The notes below the pieces were generated by a model, which was not told the origin of the DNA, ran no database searches, and saw nothing but the letters and a program-made list of their open reading frames with translations. Source: an uncultured Flavobacterium sp. (GTDB lineage: Bacteria > Bacteroidota > Bacteroidia > Flavobacteriales > Flavobacteriaceae). From it: 64,000 nt of DNA. The translations under genes were made by a program, and so were the position numbers. The number at the start of each line of letters is the position of its first letter. Position 1 is the first letter of the stretch. The DNA lies in assembly GCA_943912855.1 (NCBI GenBank), contig CALTVC010000009.1:62001-126000 (forward strand). The letters run 5' to 3'. Positions 33,741 to 41,218 of the stretch are shown here, in pieces.

Positions 33741-35339
33741 TTACATTTGAGGCACGTGTTTCAGCGGAAGAGTAACAATGAATACGGTGCCCTTACCCGG
33801 TTCAGATTCAGCTGTGATGTTACCACCGTGTTGTTCGGTAATTTTTTTACAGATGCTTAGTCCTATGCCTGTGCCTTCATATTCTGATTTTGAATGCAAT
33901 CGCTTAAATAAATCAAATATTTGCGTGCTGTATTTTTCGTCGAACCCAATGCCGTTGTCTTTAAAATAAATACGCACCTTTTGTACGCTATTTTCTTCTA
34001 TGATTGTTGATGTAACTTGTATTACAGGAGTTTCAACAGAATATTTTAACGCGTTTGTCATGAGGTTGCTAAACAGTTGCAGAAGTTGCCTGTGTACACC
34101 ATCTATGACTGGTATGGGGGCTATGCTTACTCTTGCATTTTTACTGCTTATTTCCATTTCGAGTTCACTTACTACGTTCCCAAGCGTTTCAGACAGATTT
34201 ACGGGTTCAAAATCAGCTTTTGCAGAGAGTTTACTATATTGTAGTATATCGTGAATCAGGTTGCTCATGCGCCCTGCTGATGTGTAAATGCGTTTCAGGT
34301 ATGTGGCTACCTGCTTAGGGTCTGTAATGCGTTCTTCCAGCAGGCTCGTAAAAGTTTGCAACTTGCGTAGCGGTTCCTGTAAATCATGACTGGCTATATA
34401 CGTAAAGGATTCTAACTCTTTGTTACTTTCGGCGAGTTCACTGTTTTTAAGTTCGAGTAGTCGGTTAATCTCATCTAGTTTCGCGGTACGTTCCTTAACC
34501 TGTTCTTCCAGGAGCTTATTAAACTCTGCCTGTTGTTTCTCTATTTTTTTACGTTCCGAAATATCATTAAAAATAATTCCCACTCGGTTGTCCTTTTCTC
34601 CTGTAAGCGGAAATGCCGAAACATCGTACCAGCCGCCATCCAGCAATTCGGAAGATGTTTGCTCAAAGCTTATCGGCTTACCTGTCTTAGCTACATTGCC
34701 ATAAATTTCAAACCAATGCTGCTCATGATTAGGAGCAAGGGTTTTCATAGAAACTCCTTTGGCATTTGTAAGCCCGGTTTGTTGTTCAAAAGCCGGGTTG
34801 TAATCCAGGAAAATGTAATCAAGCGGATTTTGTTGTTCATCAAACACCATTTCTATGATGCAGAATCCTTGTTCGGTAGCGTTAAACAACGATAGGTATT
34901 TTTCTTCGGCTTTGCTTGCGATTTCCTGCTGTATGTTTTTTTCGGCTAATTTTTGCGTGGTAATATCTTCCCATTTTCTAACCAGTAAATCATCAGATGC
35001 TTTACTGTCTGATACCCTGAACCATGAAGCACCTTTCCCTAAATAATCTATGTAGCGCTCCCAGTTGTGCGTTATGCCTGTTTCCATGACCTGTATCATG
35101 GGCGGTAGAAGATTAGGGTAATCCAGTACAATTTCGCTTATTAGGCTACCTGTAACGTCCTTACCTATGTAAGCTGTTGTGGCTGGGCTGAGAAGTGTAA
35201 ATTCAAAATCAACAATGTTACCTTCATGATTTCTCATGGCGGTAAAAACCACACACCTGCAATTTGGGGCGCTAAACGCTGCCTCAAGCAGAACGGTTTT
35301 GCTTTGCAAATCTTTGGTTCTATGGTAAACAGAATCCAT
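33741..35339 (-). CDS. Soluble PAS-domain sensor histidine kinase
   Basis: A 532-residue kinase with no membrane helix. Two PAS-like domains occupy about 20-130 and 145-265 (ATEQGFCIIEMVFDE, GWYDVSAFPLTGEKDNRVGIIFNDIS). A coiled coil follows (KQQAEFNKLLEEQVKERTAK), then HisKA with the acceptor His in YIASHDLQEPLRKL and an ATPase domain (NLMTNALKYS, FKDNGIGF, GTGIGLSICKKI). The HisKA wording is of the phytochrome/bacteriophytochrome-like group. No response regulator is adjacent, so it is an orphan kinase; partner unknown. Confidence 0.92.
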   Translation of the reverse strand: MDSVYHRTKDLQSKTVLLEAAFSAPNCRCVVFTAMRNHEGNIVDFEFTLLSPATTAYIGKDVTGSLISEIVLDYPNLLPPMIQVMETGITHNWERYIDYLGKGASWFRVSDSKASDDLLVRKWEDITTQKLAEKNIQQEIASKAEEKYLSLFNATEQGFCIIEMVFDEQQNPLDYIFLDYNPAFEQQTGLTNAKGVSMKTLAPNHEQHWFEIYGNVAKTGKPISFEQTSSELLDGGWYDVSAFPLTGEKDNRVGIIFNDISERKKIEKQQAEFNKLLEEQVKERTAKLDEINRLLELKNSELAESNKELESFTYIASHDLQEPLRKLQTFTSLLEERITDPKQVATYLKRIYTSAGRMSNLIHDILQYSKLSAKADFEPVNLSETLGNVVSELEMEISSKNARVSIAPIPVIDGVHRQLLQLFSNLMTNALKYSVETPVIQVTSTIIEENSVQKVRIYFKDNGIGFDEKYSTQIFDLFKRLHSKSEYEGTGIGLSICKKITEQHGGNITAESEPGKGTVFIVTLPLKHVPQM

Positions 35340-35402
35340 GAGTGGTGTGTGTATTTTTTGTCAATAAATTCAAAGTTAACAAAGCCATTTCACAAAATGT
35401 GT

Positions 35403-36011
35403 TTAAAGAAACTTAATTTCTTTGCTAATGTTTAACCTTGCAACATCTTCGTAGTGTTCTTTAAAATGTTCGGTTTTAAAAATCGTGTCCATTTCCAGAA
35501 AGTGTCCTAATGCTTTTTTACGACCAGGATTGTATAGGATATCAGGATAAATGCTGTACTCTTTGCGTACGTTTTTACAGTAGGTTTCATATACCTCCCA
35601 AGGTTGACCCAATATGCTCAGGTCGGCATCGGTAAAAAGGTTAATGTCTTTAATTCCAGATGCCGAATGGTGTTGCGTAGCCATAATTAACTCAAGGCAA
35701 AACGAAGTTTTATAGGCATCATAACCTAGGCTTCTTAAATTGTTGATTGCCATTTTAGAACTTTTCAGTTCGTTATCCTTTTTTGTAGCACTGTATACGG
35801 CATCATGATAAAACAACGCGAAAAGCATGGTATCCCAATCGGCTATTTGCTCTTTTACGGGAAGTAGCGCGTTAAACATATTTTGTAAATGATCCAGGTT
35901 GTGATAATGGCGATTTTTATGGTTGTACGCCAATGCTATTTCATCCCAAAGGTGTAGTGCTTTAGCTTCGTTACAGTAAGGTGTAGCCAGATTTAAGAAA
36001 ATATCTTTCAT
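35403..36011 (-). CDS. HD-type predicted metal-dependent phosphohydrolase
   Basis: A 202-residue protein. Motifs NRHYHNLDHL and FALFYHDAVY supply the His and the HD pair, and ATQHH a further His, as in the HD superfamily proteins annotated as predicted metal-dependent HD phosphohydrolases with an HYHN start. Cytoplasmic. Substrate unknown. About 64 bp upstream of the orphan kinase gene in the same direction, so the two could be co-transcribed. Confidence 0.82.
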   Translation of the reverse strand: MKDIFLNLATPYCNEAKALHLWDEIALAYNHKNRHYHNLDHLQNMFNALLPVKEQIADWDTMLFALFYHDAVYSATKKDNELKSSKMAINNLRSLGYDAYKTSFCLELIMATQHHSASGIKDINLFTDADLSILGQPWEVYETYCKNVRKEYSIYPDILYNPGRKKALGHFLEMDTIFKTEHFKEHYEDVARLNISKEIKFL

Positions 36012-36045
36012 ACTTTAAAAGTACCAATTTATGTAATGCGTATAC

Positions 36046-36075
36046 TAAAAAAGCAGCCGTTACCGACTGCTTTAT
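36046..36075 (-). terminator. Rho-independent terminator after the SPFH gene
   Basis: On the minus strand aaagcagtcg pairs with cggctgcttt around a gtaa loop, followed by T6. Confidence 0.82.
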
Positions 36076-36087
36076 ATATGTTATGAC

Positions 36088-37371
36088 TTATCCTGCCGGA
36101 GGTGGCGGGGGAGGAGGTACCTGCCCGAATATCGCGCTGAACTCCGGTATGCTTTCGGCAAGTTCCCAGCCTGCCATGCCTTGTTTCCATAGATAATGCC
36201 GCGGGGTAAACTGCCCGGTTGTAACAAAACCTTTTAGTTGCTCTACAGTAAACGGCCCAGATTGTTGTCCATTCAAAGCTATATGATATGCTATAACAGG
36301 AGGCGGCGGTGGGGTATTTTGAATATTACCCATCATACCCCCCATTTGATTAGCCATAGTGCCACCCAGCGCCATACCGGTCATTAAGCCTGCGGTATTA
36401 AAACCGCCGTTTTCGTTACCACTGTCCATACTTCCCATTTGCCCAAGGTTTTCGGCCGCTGTTTTAAGCACGTCTGACTGAAGGTTTATTTGGTGAACCG
36501 TGAAATTTTTACCCTCTATGCCCATTTCAAGGTCTTTACGCTGAATGCGTGCTACCTCGGTTAGGTTTGTAATTTCGGTTTCGGCACGAGCCGATGCCAT
36601 GCGCGTTTGCATGTCTGCAGTGGCGCTTTTGAGTTGCATGTAAGCAGTGTTTGTTTTTTCAAGCTCTATTGCAGATAAGTCTACCCTGCGGAGTACTACA
36701 CCAAAGTTTTCCTGTAGTTCAGGGTTAAGCTGGTTTAGTATTAAATCGGCAATTTCATCCAGCCTTGTTTCTATCTGCATTACAGATATTTGTTGTTGTG
36801 CCAAAACATTCAGCACCACAGATTTTGCTTTGCGTATATAAAAGTCTTTAACTTTAGACTGAAGCTCTTCAATGTTAAAGTCCTGTAAACGGTACTGTTT
36901 TATAAAGTTAGCAATGTCGCCTATGGCAAAGGTAAGCGTACCACGTACTGCGCATGGCACCCCAAGATCAGGGAAGCGCGCATCGAACACATCAAAATAC
37001 GGAATACCGAAACGAAGCTGTATATTTTGTTCAAGGTTAAAAAAGTATACTTCTGCCATAAAGGGGGCATCGCCACCAAAAAGTGCGCCTACCAGCTCAC
37101 TCAGTATAGGGAAGTTGTCGGTTTTTATACCCTGGTCTGCAGGCCCCTTAATAATGTCCATAGGGGTATCCTGGTTTTTAGGGTACAGGAATACCGCGGC
37201 TTCACCGGGACGAACCCACAGGCGGCTGCCGTAACGTATAGAATGTTCTTTATGGCTTGAGTTCTCTTTATTATCGGGAGACCAGCGGTGTACAAGGTAG
37301 TCTTGCTCATTACAGCTGATGACGTCCATGAAACCGCCTTCACTGCGGTTGAATATATCAAATAGCCCCAT
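36088..37371 (-). CDS. SPFH/band-7 protein with C-terminal GYF_2 domain and poly-Pro runs
   Basis: A 427-residue cytoplasmic protein. Residues about 25-300 fit the SPFH class related to Bacillus YdjI and labelled virion core protein in databases (RLWVRPGEAAVFLYPKNQ, FDVFDARFPDLGVPCAVRGT, helical tail with QTRMASARAETEITNLTEVA). A Gly/Met-rich linker (about 317-350) leads to PPPPP (354-358), a GYF_2 domain (about 360-415, SGPFTVEQLKGFV, RHYLWKQGMAGWE) and a closing run of seven Pro (419-425). In Bacillus, relatives recruit PspA to stressed membranes (family knowledge). The zinc-ribbon membrane gene lies one base upstream, so the two form a unit. Confidence 0.88.
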   Translation of the reverse strand: MGLFDIFNRSEGGFMDVISCNEQDYLVHRWSPDNKENSSHKEHSIRYGSRLWVRPGEAAVFLYPKNQDTPMDIIKGPADQGIKTDNFPILSELVGALFGGDAPFMAEVYFFNLEQNIQLRFGIPYFDVFDARFPDLGVPCAVRGTLTFAIGDIANFIKQYRLQDFNIEELQSKVKDFYIRKAKSVVLNVLAQQQISVMQIETRLDEIADLILNQLNPELQENFGVVLRRVDLSAIELEKTNTAYMQLKSATADMQTRMASARAETEITNLTEVARIQRKDLEMGIEGKNFTVHQINLQSDVLKTAAENLGQMGSMDSGNENGGFNTAGLMTGMALGGTMANQMGGMMGNIQNTPPPPPVIAYHIALNGQQSGPFTVEQLKGFVTTGQFTPRHYLWKQGMAGWELAESIPEFSAIFGQVPPPPPPPAG

Positions 37372-37372
37372 T

Positions 37373-38530
37373 TTATTTGTTTTTGCTGCTTTTATAAATT
37401 GATTGGTATAGTTTTATTGAAGTTTCTAAATATGACCTCATGTTATAACTAGCTAATTTTGATGCTTCAAAAGCCTCATCGTACTTATGTTGCTTATAAA
37501 GATATTCTACTTGTTTTCTAACAATATTATCTACAGCACTTTCTAGTTCTTCTGTATTTTTCCCATTTTGGCTTATAGTACTGGCTAATTTTAGGGCTCC
37601 TGAAAAGTCATTTGCATTAGTAAGACTGTCTATTTCCATATCCCGTATTTTAATTTTAAATCGGTCTCGGGTATACTCATCATCAATAAGGTTAACCGTT
37701 TTTTTCGCATCGTTTATGCGCCCCGCGTTTATGTATCTTTCGGTTTTATCCCATGCAGATTCTTCAAAAAGCTTTGAAAAAGGATTTTTTAGCTCAATCG
37801 CCGGTAATTGTACTCTTGTAATTCCAAATAATATAATACCTACTACAGCAAAGGTAATAGTGGCTGTTATAGTTGCTTTTTTGTCCCTTTGTTTATTTAA
37901 TAAAAATATTTCCCTTCCGGTTTCGTTGGTCTTATTTTCTATTTCCAGGCTACCCTTGTACTTTTTTTCCATGTAGTATCGTAAAAAACTCAACTTTATG
38001 TTATATTCCTTTGCAGGTTTTTCATAGAGATTAAAAAGCCCCGTTATGGTGTCTTTTTTCCTGAATTTTACATACAATAGATAAATTCCGCCTGTAAACA
38101 AAGTAAGTAACCCTGATTTAATTATTTTAGAAAAACCATCTGGTTGGGCAGTTTTTATAGATGTTGCTAAATAGTTCAAATCTTGTAAATCTTCATCTAA
38201 ACTGGATTTTAATCTATTTTCGCTAAGTCCGTAGTCTTCATACTCATCTCGGGTAGTATTAATACGGGATGAAGAGCTGTTTGTTATAAAACCACAGGCA
38301 GGACAAACCACGCTTTGTTCCCTCATTTGTTCTCCACATTTCGGACACTTATTTGTATTATCGGTTTTATTTTTTTGTATTTCATAAAGTCGCGCGTCAA
38401 TAATTACATCAACTTCATCTGCGCTCATGCCTAAGCGTTCTCCTTTAGAGCGAAGAACACTACGTTCTTTGTCGCTCAGGTAGCCATCTGTTAATGTAAT
38501 TTCAAGCAGTTTTTCCAGTTCCGGGTTCAT
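37373..38530 (-). CDS. Zinc-ribbon membrane protein paired with SPFH protein
   Basis: A 385-residue protein. Residues 1-50 form a helical segment (LLEITLTDGYLSDKERSVL, MSADEVDVIIDARL) of a kind found at the N-terminus of many Bacteroidota membrane proteins and reminiscent of TerB-like helices. Cys62, Cys65, Cys76 and Cys79 form a zinc ribbon (CPKCG...CPACG). Two membrane helices lie at about 137-155 and 220-240, followed by a helical C-terminal region of about 140 residues that may hold TPR-like pairs. Base composition is more AT-rich than its neighbours. It ends one base before the SPFH-GYF gene begins. Confidence 0.78.
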   Translation of the reverse strand: MNPELEKLLEITLTDGYLSDKERSVLRSKGERLGMSADEVDVIIDARLYEIQKNKTDNTNKCPKCGEQMREQSVVCPACGFITNSSSSRINTTRDEYEDYGLSENRLKSSLDEDLQDLNYLATSIKTAQPDGFSKIIKSGLLTLFTGGIYLLYVKFRKKDTITGLFNLYEKPAKEYNIKLSFLRYYMEKKYKGSLEIENKTNETGREIFLLNKQRDKKATITATITFAVVGIILFGITRVQLPAIELKNPFSKLFEESAWDKTERYINAGRINDAKKTVNLIDDEYTRDRFKIKIRDMEIDSLTNANDFSGALKLASTISQNGKNTEELESAVDNIVRKQVEYLYKQHKYDEAFEASKLASYNMRSYLETSIKLYQSIYKSSKNK

Positions 38531-38697
38531 TCTGTGAAGTAAATATTGATTGGTTAAGTTTTATTCAAGATAGATTTCAAAAATAAATAAAGCAAACTAA
38601 AATACAAGGTTTTCGTAATTTTTGTGGTATTGATACAAAATAGAAGTCAATTATTTTGAAATTCATATTTTTGCAATAACAACACAAACTCTATTTA

Positions 38698-39726
38698 ATG
38701 TACAAATCGCTCATAAGGCCGCTGCTCTTTAAGTACGACCCAGAAAAAATACACCATTTCACGTTCTCGTCCATACGCTTTTTAAACAGCATTCCGGGAG
38801 TGCCGGCGTTTATCCGTAGCGCATACAACCTAAACGACCCAAGGCTGGAACGTGAGGTTTTCGGGCTAAAATTTAAAAACCCCGTAGGGCTTGCTGCCGG
38901 ATTAGACAAAGATGCTGTGTTGTACAAACAACTGGGTAACCTGGGTTTTGGTTTTATAGAAATAGGTACGCTTACACCAAAACCACAAGACGGTAATCCT
39001 AAAAAAAGGTTATTTCGACTGCGTAAAGACAGTGCGCTTATAAACCGTATGGGCTTTAATAACGGTGGAGTTGACGCAGCTGTAGAACGTCTTAAAACCA
39101 ACCCAAAAGGTAAAGGACACATACTGATAGGTGGTAACATTGGTAAAAACAAGGTTACGCCAAACGAGGAGGCGGTTAATGATTACCTTATTTGCTTTGA
39201 CGCCCTGTACGATTATGTAGATTATTTTGTGGTGAACGTAAGTTCGCCAAACACGCCTAACCTGCGTGAACTTCAGGATAAGGAACCGCTTACCAAACTG
39301 CTTTCGGCACTGATGGATAAAAATGCCACAAAACCAAAGCAAAAGCCCATCCTACTGAAAATAGCACCCGACCTAACCGATGGTCAGTTGCTTGATATTA
39401 TAGATATTGTAAAAGATACCAAAATAGCTGGGGTTATTGCTACTAATACCACCATATCTCGTGAGGGATTGTTGTCTGAAGATAAAGACGAAGTAGGCGG
39501 ACTTAGCGGTAAACCACTTACCAAACGTTCTACAGAGGTAATACGTTTCCTGTCTGAAAAAAGCGGGAAGGCATTCCCAATAATAGGTGTAGGCGGTATT
39601 CATAGTGCCGATGACGCCATAGAAAAGCTGGAAGCCGGTGCCAGCCTGGTGCAATTGTACACAGGTTTTATATACGAAGGCCCGCAGCTTATTAAAGATA
39701 TTAACGAAAGAATCTTAGAGTCTTAG
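38698..39726 (+). CDS. pyrD: Dihydroorotate dehydrogenase (quinone), class 2
   Basis: A 342-residue FMN enzyme of pyrimidine synthesis that passes electrons to the quinone pool. The N-terminus has the class 2 membrane-contact extension (YKSLIRPLLFKYDPEKIHHF). Core motifs: FKNPVGLAAGLDKDA, IEIGTLTPKPQDGNPKKRLF (FMN site), NVSSPNTPNLRELQ with the class 2 catalytic Ser, LKIAPDLTDGQ and PIIGVGGIHSADDA. Menaquinone, made through menD at 48390, would be the acceptor. The stop is followed at once by a hairpin-forming repeat. Confidence 0.96.
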   Translation: MYKSLIRPLLFKYDPEKIHHFTFSSIRFLNSIPGVPAFIRSAYNLNDPRLEREVFGLKFKNPVGLAAGLDKDAVLYKQLGNLGFGFIEIGTLTPKPQDGNPKKRLFRLRKDSALINRMGFNNGGVDAAVERLKTNPKGKGHILIGGNIGKNKVTPNEEAVNDYLICFDALYDYVDYFVVNVSSPNTPNLRELQDKEPLTKLLSALMDKNATKPKQKPILLKIAPDLTDGQLLDIIDIVKDTKIAGVIATNTTISREGLLSEDKDEVGGLSGKPLTKRSTEVIRFLSEKSGKAFPIIGVGGIHSADDAIEKLEAGASLVQLYTGFIYEGPQLIKDINERILES

Positions 39727-39815
39727 TTTCTGAGTTACTTAGTATCTGAGCGACTCAGAAACTAAGTAACTCTCAAAAAAAACTCAGGATCTAAGTAACT
39801 AAGCATCTCAGAAAC
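39723..39815. repeat. Intergenic degenerate word repeat (CTCAG / AAACTAAGTAACT family) with long hairpin
   Basis: Between pyrD and the HMG-CoA lyase gene. The arm 39732-39750 pairs with 39754-39772 (18 of 19 bp, loop cga). A further degenerate copy follows: ctcagaaactaagtaact at 39754-39771 and ctcaggatctaagtaact at 39783-39800 match at 15 of 18 bases, then aagcatctcagaaact leads directly into the TTG start codon. A shorter relative lies at 45038-45064. Confidence 0.8.
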
Positions 39816-40682
39816 TTGAAAGAAGAAGTAAAAATAATAGAATGTCCGCGCGATGCTATGCAGGGAATAAAACCATTTATTCCTACTAAGCTAAAGATAA
39901 CCTATATACAAAGCCTGCTTCGTGTGGGCTTTGATACTATTGATTTCGGGAGTTTTGTATCGCCGAAGGCTATTCCGCAAATGCAGGATACCGCAGAGGT
40001 GCTTGCCGGACTCGACTTATCCGCTACAAATAGTAAACTGTTAGCAATCATTGCCAATACTCAGGGAGCTGAAGCTGCGGTGCAACATAAGGAAATCCAG
40101 TACCTGGGTTTCCCTTTTTCTATTTCTGAGAACTTCCAAATGCGTAATACGCACAAGACCATTGCGCAGAGCATAATTACGCTTCAGGAAATACTGGACA
40201 TTGCCCATAATGCCGATAAAGAAGTTGTGGCGTACCTGAGCATGGGTTTTGGTAACCCGTATGGCGACCCATGGAATGTGGAGATAGTAGGGGAGTGGAC
40301 ACAGAAGCTTGCCAATATGGGAGTGAAGATACTTTCGCTTTCAGATACCGTGGGGAGTTCGTCTCCCGATGTTATAGATTACCTGTTCCGTAACCTCATA
40401 CCCGCGTTTCCTGAAATTGAATTTGGAGCGCACCTGCACACCACACCAGATAAGTGGTACGAAAAGGTGGATGCCGCCTACAAAGCCGGTTGCCACAGAT
40501 TTGATGGTGCCATACAAGGTTTTGGTGGTTGCCCTATGGCTGCCGATGCCCTTACGGGTAATATGCCTACCGAAAAACTACTGTCCTATCTTACTGCTGC
40601 AAAAGCAGACCACGGGCTGAATTCGCTAAGCTTTGAGAGCGCGTATAACGAGGCTAGTAAGGTATTTTTAGAATATCATTAA
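39816..40682 (+). CDS. Hydroxymethylglutaryl-CoA lyase
   Basis: A 288-residue TIM-barrel enzyme of the HMGL-like family, splitting HMG-CoA to acetoacetate and acetyl-CoA in leucine degradation. Motifs: VKIIECPRDAMQGIKPFIP (catalytic Arg and Asp), IDFGSFVSPKAIPQM, SLSDTVG, FGAHLHTTPDKW (metal HxH) and the C-terminal FGGCPMAADALTGN with the active-site Cys. The only usable start is TTG at 39816: there is an in-frame TAA at 39792-39794 and the next ATG is 14 codons in, past the catalytic Arg. The upstream DNA is a repeat that may have replaced the original start region. Confidence 0.9.
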   Translation: MKEEVKIIECPRDAMQGIKPFIPTKLKITYIQSLLRVGFDTIDFGSFVSPKAIPQMQDTAEVLAGLDLSATNSKLLAIIANTQGAEAAVQHKEIQYLGFPFSISENFQMRNTHKTIAQSIITLQEILDIAHNADKEVVAYLSMGFGNPYGDPWNVEIVGEWTQKLANMGVKILSLSDTVGSSSPDVIDYLFRNLIPAFPEIEFGAHLHTTPDKWYEKVDAAYKAGCHRFDGAIQGFGGCPMAADALTGNMPTEKLLSYLTAAKADHGLNSLSFESAYNEASKVFLEYH

Positions 40683-40760
40683 GTAAATTTTAGTAACTAA
40701 ATTTTTGTTAAAATTTGGTTAAAATATATTTTATCTAAATGTTGTTTCTTGTAGTTTTAT

Positions 40761-40786
40761 GGCTAAAATCAACTAATATTTTAGCC
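40761..40786 (+). promoter_or_regulatory. Hairpin directly before the start codon
   Basis: Perfect 9-bp inverted repeat ggctaaaat (40761-40769) and attttagcc (40778-40786) with an 8-nt loop; the next base is the A of the ATG at 40787. If transcribed it would place the start codon at the foot of a stem. Confidence 0.55.
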
Positions 40787-41218
40787 ATGAAAACAATTAT
40801 AACACTTTTTGCAATTTGCACAACAAAGTTGTTATGTGCTCAAATTTCTCCGCCTATAGTAAATGCTACTGCATATTCTTCCGCTAATATGGAATATAAT
40901 ACAGGTGAAATTTTTGTAGTATATCAATTTCAGAATGCAACTTATACAAAACCAGCACCTCAGCAAGATGATGAGAATTCTAATGTGGTAGAGAGCGGTG
41001 TCGTAGTTTATCCTAATCCTGTAACATCATTTTTATACTATAAAAAAAAGGACAGTTTTGTGTTCTCAAATGTAACTGTATTTGATAGCAATATGAAGAT
41101 ACTTAAAACACAGAACTTGGATTCGGGAGAAATAGATTTTGCAGGTTTTGCAGAAGGTACTTATACCGTAGTGTTTAATAATGAGAATGTCAATAGTTTT
41201 AAAATATTAAAAAAATGA
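40787..41218 (+). CDS. Short T9SS sorting-domain protein
   Basis: A 143-residue secreted protein. Signal peptide MKTIITLFAICTTKLLCAQ; start at 40787 chosen for it (an upstream in-frame ATG at 40739 adds an unlikely hydrophobic run). A short module follows (PPIVNATAYSSANMEYNTGE), akin to the S-Y-S-I-G-E-type module found before sorting domains in Bacteroidota. After an Asp/Glu/Gln linker the last 75 residues are a type A sorting domain (VVYPNPVTSFLYY, GFAEGTYTVVF, KILKK). So little room is left that it looks like a carrier or anchor. It overlaps the next gene by 4 bp, implying coupled translation. Confidence 0.82.
   Translation: MKTIITLFAICTTKLLCAQISPPIVNATAYSSANMEYNTGEIFVVYQFQNATYTKPAPQQDDENSNVVESGVVVYPNPVTSFLYYKKKDSFVFSNVTVFDSNMKILKTQNLDSGEIDFAGFAEGTYTVVFNNENVNSFKILKK

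Noticed and set aside
36088..37371. A prophage or virus remnant, since SPFH proteins of this kind are labelled virion core protein in databases.
   Set aside because: The sequence is a cellular SPFH domain with a GYF_2 end, and no phage structural or replication gene lies near it.
39723..39815. The repeated words could be a CRISPR array.
   Set aside because: Units are short, degenerate, present in both orientations and have no unique spacers of constant length; no cas gene is nearby.
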